In this document: positions 53,372-60,556 of the stretch, in pieces
Layout of the letters: every line of letters begins with the position of its first letter
Numbering within the stretch: the first letter of the stretch is position 1
Assembly: GCA_964449895.1 (NCBI GenBank)
Contig: CAYVBY010000003.1
Span: 1 to 64,000 of the forward strand
DNA: 64,000 bases
Reading direction: 5' to 3'
DNA from: Intestinibacter sp964449895
GTDB taxonomy: Bacteria; Bacillota; Clostridia; Peptostreptococcales; Peptostreptococcaceae
Notes under the pieces: generated by a model
Seen by the model: only the letters and a program-made list of their open reading frames with translations
Databases searched by the model: none
Told to the model about the DNA's origin: nothing
Made by a program: the position numbers and the translations under genes

Positions 53372-54628
53372 ATGAAAAATACAGTAATAAAGGTTGAGAA
53401 TTTACATAAAAAATATAAATTAGGAATAATTGGAGCAAAAACACTTCAAGCAGCACTTCAAAGCTATATAGCTATCAAATTAAATAAGGAAGATCCAAAC
53501 TCTAAAATAGGAGATAAACCTAAAAAGGGAGAATTTTGGGCATTGAAAGGAGTAGATTTTCAAGTAAAAGAAGGTGAAATTTTAGGTATTATAGGCCGAA
53601 ATGGAGCTGGAAAATCTACATTATTAAAATTATTATCTCAGATAACATCTCCTACAAAGGGAGACATATATATAAAGGGAAGAATATCTAGTATGTTAGA
53701 GGTTGGAACAGGATTTCATAAAGAGCTTACAGGAAAGGAAAATATATATCTAAATGGAGCAATTCTTGGAATGAAAAAACATGAGGTTGATGAAAAATTA
53801 AATGAAATAGTAGATTTTGCAGAAATCAGGGAATTTATAGATACACCAGTAAAAAGGTATTCATCTGGAATGTATGTTAAACTTGCATTTGCAGTCGCAG
53901 CACATTTAAATTCTGAAATACTCATAATGGATGAAGTTTTAGCAGTTGGAGATATGAAATTTCAAAAGAAATGTTTAGATAAAATGAAGGATTTGGCTAA
54001 AAATCAAGGAAAAACTATTTTGTATGTAAGTCATAATATGAGCACAATAAGTGAAATGTGTAATAGATGTATCTTTTTAGAAAATGGAAGTATAAAATAC
54101 GATGGAGATGTTGAAAAATGTATCCAAATGTATTACGAAGATTTTTCAAAGGATACATCATTTATTTGTTTGGCAGAAAGAAATAGACCTAGAGGATTTT
54201 CACCATCAGTATTAATAGATAGTGTAAAAACTGAAAATAGTTTAGGATTTTTAGTAGATGAGGGTGGTAAATTAAAATTTACATTAAATTGCCTTGGTAT
54301 AGAAGATATGGAGGATATATCACTTAGAATGACTATAAGTTATAATTATGTGCCAGTAGGGACTAGTATTTCTCAGAATTTAGGGAATATAAAAAAGGGA
54401 GAAAAAAAATCTTATAAATTAAGCCTAGATTTAAACTTTTTACAGGAAGGAAAATACTCAACAAAATTATTTTTGTTTAGTGGAACAAAAAAAGCTATTC
54501 CAAAAATTGCAGATGTTTTGGAGGATGCTTTTTCATTTAACATTGTAAATGGAAAAATGAGATCATTTGGCTGGAATAATAAAAATTGGGGAAGTATAAA
54601 TTTTCCTCCAATATATGAGGAAAAATAA
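53372..54628 (+). CDS. Polysaccharide/teichoic-acid ABC exporter, ATPase (Wzt/TagH-like)
   Basis: 418 residues. The nucleotide-binding domain has Walker A GRNGAGKST, signature YSSGMYVKLAFAVA, and Walker B LIMDEVLAVGD, the characteristic VLAVGD of Wzt/TagH. From about residue 265 a C-terminal beta-sandwich (FTLNCLGIEDMEDISLRMTI ... LNFLQEGKYSTKLFLFSG) resembles the Wzt carbohydrate-binding domain that recognises the finished polymer. Partner of the permease at 52416. Confidence 0.92.
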   Translation: MKNTVIKVENLHKKYKLGIIGAKTLQAALQSYIAIKLNKEDPNSKIGDKPKKGEFWALKGVDFQVKEGEILGIIGRNGAGKSTLLKLLSQITSPTKGDIYIKGRISSMLEVGTGFHKELTGKENIYLNGAILGMKKHEVDEKLNEIVDFAEIREFIDTPVKRYSSGMYVKLAFAVAAHLNSEILIMDEVLAVGDMKFQKKCLDKMKDLAKNQGKTILYVSHNMSTISEMCNRCIFLENGSIKYDGDVEKCIQMYYEDFSKDTSFICLAERNRPRGFSPSVLIDSVKTENSLGFLVDEGGKLKFTLNCLGIEDMEDISLRMTISYNYVPVGTSISQNLGNIKKGEKKSYKLSLDLNFLQEGKYSTKLFLFSGTKKAIPKIADVLEDAFSFNIVNGKMRSFGWNNKNWGSINFPPIYEEK

Positions 54629-54770
54629 TTATAAATACATAAAATTAAAAAATGTATAAAATATATATTTAATAATATTATTAAAATATAAGTAAATCAG
54701 AGTTTTTATATAACTTAGAACTAATTATTAATAATATTATATTAGAGTATTAATAGGAATTAGAACTTTT

Positions 54771-54816
54771 TTACTACTAAAATCGTACTGAAAAAAAATA
54801 CAAATTAAAGTATTAT
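54771..54816 (+). promoter_or_regulatory. Orphan regulon promoter P3
   Basis: TTACTACTAAAATCGTACTG matches P1 around the second palindrome and -35 at nearly every position, but only the right half of the palindrome is kept. -35 CTGAAA (54788-54793), a 17-bp spacer, then -10 TATTAT (54811-54816). No gene follows on the plus strand before 55.7 kb. Confidence 0.6.
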
Positions 54817-54860
54817 ATAAGTGTAGATAGAATTTAACTAAAAACCCTATAGATATGTAA

Positions 54861-54891
54861 TAGTATTTTAGAAATTAATAATACTTTTTTA
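54861..54891 (+). terminator. Weak terminator downstream of P3
   Basis: AGTATT (54862-54867) pairs with AATACT (54880-54885), followed by TTTTT. The stem is short and A/U-rich. Would end a P3 transcript after roughly 65-70 nt. Confidence 0.4.
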
Positions 54892-54969
54892 GCCATTACA
54901 AAAAGTAAATATTAAGTGGGTAGTAGGGATTCGTAGTGTAGGTAGTTTAGGTAATTTGTTCCTAATTTT

Positions 54970-55002
54970 AAAAAGAGGATTTTTATATCCTCTTATTTTT
55001 TT
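54970..55002. terminator. Terminator of the minus-strand glycosylase gene
   Basis: AAGAGGAT pairs with ATCCTCTT, with A- and T-runs on both sides, so it can work in either direction. It abuts the stop codon of the minus-strand gene. Confidence 0.75.
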
Positions 55003-55487
55003 AAGTAATCAAAAATTATATTCCATTCGGAAATTAGTTTATCTAATGAAAAGCGAGCATTTGCAGGACTTGTAGAAGGAAGCTTAATAGCTTTTATGTT
55101 GGTATTTTTTTCGCAGTATTTTTTATATAATTCGTAGGATTTTCCACCATTACAAAAAATCTGTTTTATATTGCAATTTTTAATTATCAAATTTAGATCG
55201 TTTACAATTACATTTTTTATACTACTATCGCTAGATCCTTCAATTTCACAACTTCCAATTACATCCCATATAGCAATTTTACTATTTAATAAAAAATTTC
55301 TTTTTTGTTCTATAGTATTTGGTACATCTACATCCATTATATTAGCTAAAACTTTCCAAAATCTATTTTGGGGATGGTGATAAAAAAATTTATTTTCTCT
55401 AGATTTTACTGATGGAAAAGATCCTAAAATAAGAATTTTAGAATTTTCATCGAAAATAGGAGGTATTTCATGTTTTACTTGTTTCAT
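54993..55487 (-). CDS. DNA-deoxyinosine (hypoxanthine-DNA) glycosylase, UDG superfamily
   Basis: 164 residues. KILILGSFPSVKSRENKFFYHHPQNRFWKVL is the characteristic N-terminal motif of the family-6 (HDG-type) uracil-DNA glycosylase superfamily, and the C-terminal motif is LPSTSPANARFS. Members remove hypoxanthine arising from adenine deamination. It is the only minus-strand gene in the surface-polysaccharide half of the window. Upstream on its own strand is an A+T-rich gap carrying P4 for the opposite strand. Confidence 0.85.
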   Translation of the reverse strand: MKQVKHEIPPIFDENSKILILGSFPSVKSRENKFFYHHPQNRFWKVLANIMDVDVPNTIEQKRNFLLNSKIAIWDVIGSCEIEGSSDSSIKNVIVNDLNLIIKNCNIKQIFCNGGKSYELYKKYCEKNTNIKAIKLPSTSPANARFSLDKLISEWNIIFDYLKK

Positions 55488-55618
55488 TTGAATAATCCTT
55501 TCTATTTAAATTGTATAATTTGTGGATTTATTTAATTTAAACAAACTATTATTATAGATAATGATATTTATATGATAAAAAACTATTTTTTTTATGTCAA
55601 GATAAGTATTATTTTCAA

Positions 55619-55699
55619 AAAAGTAGTACTACTTATGCGATAAGTAGTACTACATAAAAAGTAGACTTTTTTAATGCTAAATCTATTGTAAAATAAAAT
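55619..55699 (+). promoter_or_regulatory. Regulon promoter P4 upstream of the dockerin/cohesin/DUF4430 operon
   Basis: Two near-perfect palindromes: AAGTAGTACTACTT (55621-55634) and AAGTAGTACTAC (55642-55653), 21 bp apart centre to centre. A TAAAAT is present at 55689 and again at 55694. The -35 is poorly defined (a GTAGACTT stretch lies where CGTACTGACA is found in P1), which would make the promoter dependent on an activator. Confidence 0.72.
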
Positions 55700-55739
55700 A
55701 AACTGTAGAATAAAGTAAATTTTTGAAGGGGTGAAGGAA

Positions 55740-57590
55740 TTGTTTAAGAAAATTTTTTCGTTATTTATTTCTTTTACTATAATATTAGGCTTTATGGCAT
55801 CTAATAGTATAGATTCTTATGCGTATACTCAACAAAAGGTACAACAGAGTATTAATGAAAACGCAAAATTAATGTATAACAGCACACCAAATCCAACTTT
55901 TGGAAGTATAGGGGGAGAATGGACAATATTAGGTTTAGCAAGAAGTGGAGTTGCGATTCCAAAGGATTATTATGATAATTATTATGCTAGAATAGAACAA
56001 AAATTAAAAGAATGTGATGGAAAACTTCATAGAATAAAATATACAGAGTATTCTAGATTAATACTAGCTTTAACTGCTATGAACAAAGATGTTACTAATG
56101 TTGCAGGATATAATTTACTTGAATATTTATCTGATTTTAACAATGTAAAAAAACAAGGTATAAATGGTCCTATTTTTGCACTTATAGCATTTGACAGTAA
56201 AAATTATCAAATACCTGTTAAATCTGATGCATCTATTCAAACTACAAGACAAGTCTTAATTGATTATATATTAGATTTAGAAATAAAAAAAGGTCAAGAA
56301 GATGCAGGTGGATGGGCCCTTATGGGAGATACAGCAGATACTGATATAACTTTTATGGCACTTCAAGCATTATCTAATTATACAAGTCAACCTAAAGTAA
56401 AAGCTGCAGTAGATAGAGCTTTAAATCAAATGAGCAAAAAACAATTATCTACAGGAGGATTCCCATCAGGAAGTTTATATAACTTAGAAAGTACAGCTCA
56501 AGCAGTAGTTGCTTTAACTGCTTTAGGAATAAATGTAAACAGTGATGCAAGATTTATAAAAACAGATTCTAATGGAAATAAAAAAACAGTTATAGATGGT
56601 TTATTTAATTTTTATTGTAAGGGTGGAGGTTTTGAGCATATAGAAGCTAATGGTATTAACTCTATGGCTACAGACCAAGGAATGTATGCAATGATAGCAT
56701 ATAATAGATATTTGACTGGAAAAAATAAACTATATAATATGACGGATGCAGCTACTTCTTTTGTTACTAGTGGAGAAACTGAAGGTAGCAAAGATGAAGA
56801 TAATAAGGGAGAAGATAGCAAGGACGAAGATAAGACTAATGGAAATTTAAATCAAAATGGAAGTTTAAATCAAGGAAATTCAAGTGATAAAAATACATTA
56901 AATAAAGTTAAAACTACTAAAAATAAAGAAGCAACTATAAGTATAAAAACTATATACAATGGAGAAAAAGATGGTTTAATACCAGAAAATAAAAAATGTA
57001 TAGTAGTTGAATTCAAAGAAAAAGATAAGCAAAAACAATCAATCGTTAGATTTAGATTAAATGAAGAAGAAAGACAAGATTTATATTACTCACAAGAATT
57101 AACTGATTTAAGTAAAAATGCTACATATATAGGTTTAATTGACACATCTGTAAGCAATGAAAATTTATTAAAAGTTGAAAATTATGAGTTTTACGAAATA
57201 AAAGATCAAGAAAATGATTCAGATAAAGAAGATGATATTTTACCTAATAAAGGTGAAATAGATTATGACAATCCTGAAAGATATGAAATTATATTTGGTG
57301 ATGTAAATTCAGATGGAATAATAAATGCTCAAGATATATTAGATGTTCAATCAATATTATCAGGTAAATTAGATTTAGTGGAAGAAAAACAAATTATAGC
57401 AATAAATGTATCTATGGATTCAAGAATAGATAATGGAGATATAACACAAATTATGGAACATTTCATATCTAAAAATGATTATACTATTTTTAAATTATGG
57501 AATAGCGAGGCTATGGATAAGTTAACTATTGAAAATCAAGATAATTCAAAAACAGATATTCTTAAAGAGGAAGAAGTAGAAGATAAATAA
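55740..57590 (+). CDS. Secreted alpha-barrel (prenyltransferase/terpenoid-cyclase-fold) protein with dockerin
   Basis: About 616 residues from TTG 55740, six nucleotides after GAAGGGGTGA; GTG 55731 is inside the site. Signal peptide about 1-30. Residues about 30-345 form an alpha/alpha toroid with repeats of the squalene-cyclase/intrinsic-factor type (GGWALMGDTADTDITFMALQALSNY, GGFPSGSLYNLESTAQAVVALTALG). A Glu/Asp/Asn-rich linker, an unknown beta region, then a type I dockerin from about 520 (GDVNSDGIINAQDILDVQ, second repeat degenerate). Probably a secreted ligand-binding protein tethered by the cohesin encoded next. Not an isoprenoid enzyme by context. Confidence 0.85.
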   Translation: MFKKIFSLFISFTIILGFMASNSIDSYAYTQQKVQQSINENAKLMYNSTPNPTFGSIGGEWTILGLARSGVAIPKDYYDNYYARIEQKLKECDGKLHRIKYTEYSRLILALTAMNKDVTNVAGYNLLEYLSDFNNVKKQGINGPIFALIAFDSKNYQIPVKSDASIQTTRQVLIDYILDLEIKKGQEDAGGWALMGDTADTDITFMALQALSNYTSQPKVKAAVDRALNQMSKKQLSTGGFPSGSLYNLESTAQAVVALTALGINVNSDARFIKTDSNGNKKTVIDGLFNFYCKGGGFEHIEANGINSMATDQGMYAMIAYNRYLTGKNKLYNMTDAATSFVTSGETEGSKDEDNKGEDSKDEDKTNGNLNQNGSLNQGNSSDKNTLNKVKTTKNKEATISIKTIYNGEKDGLIPENKKCIVVEFKEKDKQKQSIVRFRLNEEERQDLYYSQELTDLSKNATYIGLIDTSVSNENLLKVENYEFYEIKDQENDSDKEDDILPNKGEIDYDNPERYEIIFGDVNSDGIINAQDILDVQSILSGKLDLVEEKQIIAINVSMDSRIDNGDITQIMEHFISKNDYTIFKLWNSEAMDKLTIENQDNSKTDILKEEEVEDK

Positions 57591-57607
57591 TTAGGGGGAG
57601 AGAAAGT

Positions 57608-58240
57608 ATGGGAAATAAACAAATGAGTAAAAAGAAGATATATACTATTGCCATTTTACTTTTTCTTGCAGTAGCTGGGACAGTTTATGGAATTAGCACA
57701 TTAAATAAATCAGATTCTGAAAATACGAAAGTTGAAGAAAAAATAGAAGATGCAGTACTTTCTTTAGAATGTAATGAAGATATATCTGCTGATTTTAAAG
57801 ATGAAATAGTAATTCCTGTTAAATTATCTTATCTTCCTTCTGGAATATATCCTTCAGCTAGTATTAGTGTAGAGTTTGATAAGGATAAATTAGAATTTAT
57901 AGGAATAAAAGATGGTACTATGGAAAACTATAGTAAAGAAATTCCTAAATGGAATGTAGATGTAGAGTCAAGTAATAAATATGGAGTAATAAATGCTATA
58001 TATTTAGATGAATCTGGAGGAAAAAATTCATATTATAAATCAGGATTTGTAAAAGGTGAAAAGGATACAGTTTTAAATTTAAAATTTAAATTAAAAGATA
58101 GCGTAAAACAAAATGACAAATTGGAATTAACTGTATCTGATGCAGTATTTGCAACAATAAATGGTGATACAGATGATAAGAATCTTTCTACATTAAAAGA
58201 AACTATGGAAGTTAAGAACTTAACCATAGAAGTTAAATAA
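57608..58240 (+). CDS. Membrane-anchored cohesin-domain protein
   Basis: 210 residues. One N-terminal hydrophobic segment (YTIAILLFLAVAGTVYGIS) after a basic start, with no lipobox or sortase motif, so it is probably an uncleaved membrane anchor. Residues about 45-208 fit a cohesin: VIPVKLSYLPSGIYPSASISVEFDKDKLEFIGI, then a strand-rich body and ELTVSDAVFATING. Cohesins bind dockerins with high affinity, and the dockerin partner is the preceding gene, 17 nt upstream. GGGGGAGAG ribosome site. Confidence 0.85.
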   Translation: MGNKQMSKKKIYTIAILLFLAVAGTVYGISTLNKSDSENTKVEEKIEDAVLSLECNEDISADFKDEIVIPVKLSYLPSGIYPSASISVEFDKDKLEFIGIKDGTMENYSKEIPKWNVDVESSNKYGVINAIYLDESGGKNSYYKSGFVKGEKDTVLNLKFKLKDSVKQNDKLELTVSDAVFATINGDTDDKNLSTLKETMEVKNLTIEVK

Positions 58241-58262
58241 TATAAAATAAAGGGGAGTAAAA

Positions 58263-59381
58263 ATGAGTAAAACAATAAAAAAAATAATATCAATGTTATT
58301 ATGTTTTTTAATGGTTTTATCTATTACTGGATGTAGCAGTATATCTGTTAAAGACGGAGAAAGTTCTTCATCTGGTTCTAGTGAAATTCCTAAAAATGGT
58401 ATAATATCTGAAAGTGTATTTCAAGAAATAATGGATAATGGAGAAATGGCAATATTTAATGGAAAGAATGATGAATTCACATATCAATGGATGTTCATGG
58501 GAAGTGATATAAGTTCGCCAAGGGATTTAAACTTACTTATAAATTCAGCAAATTCTAAAGTTAAATTAGTCAAAGAAAAATCTAATTCTGATAAGGTTTA
58601 TGGATTTAAATTTGAAGAAGAAACTAATTTAGATTCAAAAACTGCCATATCTATTACATATAAAGATAGTCTAGATTGTACTTCAGCTGATGTTTATCAA
58701 GTTGAAGATGGTGAATTAAAGAGAGTTACTACAGCTAATGTAGATACTTCTGAAGGTACAACTTTTAATTTCAATATAAAAGAAAGAAAGGGAGAATTTT
58801 ATATAGTTGGTAGTGATCCTAAAAAAGCAGCAATAGATAATTTATCAGATGGAGAAAGTTCATCTGGAGTATTGGATAAATATTCAACTGAAGCTACACC
58901 AGCAGGAAAACCAAAACCATTTGAATGGAACGAATCAGGAAATAAAGTAGATAAAAATATAGTAGCAGGATATTGTACATTATCTATAACATGTAAAACT
59001 TTATTAGATCCAGCAAATAAAAAAGTAATAATAGCTAATGGAAAAGGCGATATGGTACCAAGTAATGGTGTGATATACAAAACTAAAAAAGTTAAATTTT
59101 ATAAAAATGAAACAGTATTTGATGTACTTTTAAGAGAAACTAGATCAAGTGGTATACATATGGAATATGTTATGACACCAGTATATAATAGTAATTATAT
59201 AGAAGGTATTAATAATATATATGAATTTGATGGAGGAAACTTAAGCGGTTGGATGTATAGTGTAAATGGTTGGTTCCCAAATTATGGTTGTAGTAGATAT
59301 AAACTTAAAGATGGTGATTCAATAAAATGGGTATATACATGTGATTTAGGTAGAGATGTCGGAGACACTTATTATAATTAA
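58263..59381 (+). CDS. DUF4430 (transcobalamin C-terminal-like) surface lipoprotein
   Basis: 372 residues. Signal peptide with lipobox SITGC (lipid Cys24). Residues about 50-190 form a beta-rich domain of unknown type. The C-terminal domain from about 275 carries DUF4430 marks: KKVKFYKNETVFDVLLRETR, GGNLSGWMYSVNGWFPNYG and GDSIKWVYTCDLG. DUF4430 is the domain found at the C-terminus of mammalian transcobalamin and intrinsic factor. Together with the alpha-barrel gene it looks like that two-domain carrier split over two polypeptides. Ligand not proven. Confidence 0.85.
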   Translation: MSKTIKKIISMLLCFLMVLSITGCSSISVKDGESSSSGSSEIPKNGIISESVFQEIMDNGEMAIFNGKNDEFTYQWMFMGSDISSPRDLNLLINSANSKVKLVKEKSNSDKVYGFKFEEETNLDSKTAISITYKDSLDCTSADVYQVEDGELKRVTTANVDTSEGTTFNFNIKERKGEFYIVGSDPKKAAIDNLSDGESSSGVLDKYSTEATPAGKPKPFEWNESGNKVDKNIVAGYCTLSITCKTLLDPANKKVIIANGKGDMVPSNGVIYKTKKVKFYKNETVFDVLLRETRSSGIHMEYVMTPVYNSNYIEGINNIYEFDGGNLSGWMYSVNGWFPNYGCSRYKLKDGDSIKWVYTCDLGRDVGDTYYN

Positions 59382-59447
59382 TTTTATTAAATAAAATGAT
59401 TATTGACATAAATTGCAAAAATATAGTAAACTCCAATATATGAATAA

Positions 59448-59501
59448 ACATAATAGAAATTATATTGATTAAAAAGTGAATTAATATAATTTCTATTATG
59501 T
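59448..59501 (+). repeat. 19-bp perfect hairpin after the DUF4430 gene
   Basis: ACATAATAGAAATTATATT (59448-59466) is exactly complementary to 59483-59501, with a 16-nt loop. Only ATTTT follows, so termination strength is doubtful. The arm AGAAATTATA and its complement also form a hairpin at 60342-60384, within dispersed repeat copy B. Confidence 0.65.
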
Positions 59502-59633
59502 ATTTTAAAAAATTTATGTTGATATTTTTAAGTGGATTTATTGAAAATTTACTAAATTTTAGGTAAGGGTAAATATTTTCAGAGGATAAATAGTTTTAAA
59601 CAGCTATGTATTTTAGTTAGAAAGGATTTTTGT

Positions 59634-60254
59634 ATGAATGTATTAGCTATTTTAGAATCTGATATAATTAGAGGTTTAATAGAAGAAGTTTTGGTTAAAG
59701 AAATGTCGGTTAAAGATGTTAAAGTAATAAAACCAACAGCTGATTTAGATAGTATTTATTATAACGATATTGGAATGATTATTATAGATCCAAGAAGTGA
59801 CTATGAAAAAATTGTAACTCATATTGAAAAAATCAAACAAAAGTATGTGGATATAAAAATTGTTGTAATTGATGTTAGAAAAAGAGTAGAACTTTTTAAA
59901 AGACTTATAAAGTCAAAAGTTGAAGGATATATAGTAGATATATTAGATATAGATGAATTTGCATATATGATTCATAAAATTATTATGGGTAAAAAGTTTT
60001 ATGACTTAGACTTATTACAAGAATTATTTGAAGATGAAGATAAAAATTGTAGAAGTAATCTTACAGTAAGAGAAAATGAGATTTTAATTTTAGTTGGAGA
60101 AGGTCTTAATAATAAAGAAATCAGCCAAAAGCTATTTATAACAGAAAATACTGTAAAAAAACATGTGAGCAGTATTTTTACTAAATTAGGTTTTAAAAAC
60201 AGAAAAGAAATTATTTTATATGTAAGAAAAAAGAAGAATGATTTATATTTTTAA
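59634..60254 (+). CDS. LuxR-type response-regulator-like transcription factor
   Basis: 206 residues. The N-terminal half has a receiver-like fold: acidic ESD near residues 8-10, Asp52 in MIIIDPRS at the phosphoacceptor position, but EGYIVDIL where the conserved lysine is expected, so phosphorylation is uncertain. The C-terminal HTH is a clear LuxR/NarL domain (LTVRENEILILVGEGLNNKEISQKLFITENTVKKHVSSIFTKL). No histidine kinase is encoded nearby. It lies between two operons that carry the AGTAGTACTACT palindrome and is the best candidate to bind it. Confidence 0.87.
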   Translation: MNVLAILESDIIRGLIEEVLVKEMSVKDVKVIKPTADLDSIYYNDIGMIIIDPRSDYEKIVTHIEKIKQKYVDIKIVVIDVRKRVELFKRLIKSKVEGYIVDILDIDEFAYMIHKIIMGKKFYDLDLLQELFEDEDKNCRSNLTVRENEILILVGEGLNNKEISQKLFITENTVKKHVSSIFTKLGFKNRKEIILYVRKKKNDLYF

Positions 60255-60283
60255 ACTAAGGCATGACCTTAGTTTTTATTTTT
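60253..60283 (+). terminator. Terminator 1 after the luxR-type gene
   Basis: AAACTAAGG (60253-60261) pairs with CCTTAGTTT (60267-60275), 5-nt loop, T-rich tail. Confidence 0.82.
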
Positions 60284-60285
60284 GT

Positions 60286-60333
60286 AAAAAAGATTATGAA
60301 ATATATATTAAATATTTCATAATCTTTTTTTAT
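60286..60333 (+). terminator. Terminator 2 after the luxR-type gene
   Basis: AAAAAAGATTATGAAATAT pairs with ATATTTCATAATCTTTTTT, and a T-run follows. Tandem with the first terminator, isolating the regulator gene from the ECF operon. Confidence 0.82.
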
Positions 60334-60436
60334 AGCACATAAGAAATTATATTCATTTAAAAATTATGGATAATTATAATTTCTGTCAATGTGTTTCAAA
60401 TAAATTTACATCTTTAAAAATATTTAAAATAATCTT
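60325..60436 (+). repeat. Dispersed intergenic repeat, copy B
   Basis: Matches copy A (25746-25835) from the T-run through ACATAAGAAATTATATTCATT and again from AAATAAATTTACATCTTTAAAA onward, with an extra segment of about 35 nt in the middle. That extra segment supplies TATAATTTCT (60375-60384), complementary to AGAAATTATA (60342-60351). Aligned by eye. Confidence 0.5.
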
Positions 60437-60448
60437 TATAAATTCCTT

Positions 60449-60523
60449 AAAAGTAGTACTACTTTTAAGAAAAGAACTACCTCAAAAGACTATACTTCAG
60501 ACATTTTCTTTATAGGATATAAT
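60449..60523 (+). promoter_or_regulatory. Regulon promoter P5 upstream of the ECF transporter operon
   Basis: The 18-bp perfect palindrome around AAGTAGTACTACTT (60449-60466) is identical to the first one in P1. A degenerate second site (AAAGAACTACCT) lies 20 bp downstream. -35 candidate TTCAGA (60496-60501) with a 16-bp spacer to TATAAT (60518-60523). The nearby TACTTCAGACA resembles the TACTGACA of P1 with a 3-nt insertion. Confidence 0.72.
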
Positions 60524-60556
60524 TAGATATAGAAAATGTGTAAAGGAGGATTAATC

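Larger units (their letters stand above)
54629..54992. other. Intergenic region holding orphan promoter P3
   Basis: 364 bp without an open frame that looks coding. It contains the P3 promoter (54771-54816), a weak hairpin with T-run (54861-54891) about 40 nt downstream of the predicted start, and at the right end the terminator of the minus-strand glycosylase gene. A short non-coding RNA or a promoter left after gene loss are the two readings. Confidence 0.5.

Noticed and set aside
55740..57590. Terpene/squalene cyclase or prenyltransferase enzyme
   Set aside because: The toroid protein is secreted, lacks an obvious DxDD catalytic motif and carries a dockerin; ligand binding fits better.
55740..58240. 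Cellulosome components
   Set aside because: There is one dockerin and one cohesin and no glycoside hydrolase or scaffoldin; the neighbours are a DUF4430 lipoprotein and an ECF importer.
59403..59427. TTGACA...TATAGT promoter after the DUF4430 gene
   Set aside because: The spacer is only 13 bp, too short for a sigma-A promoter.
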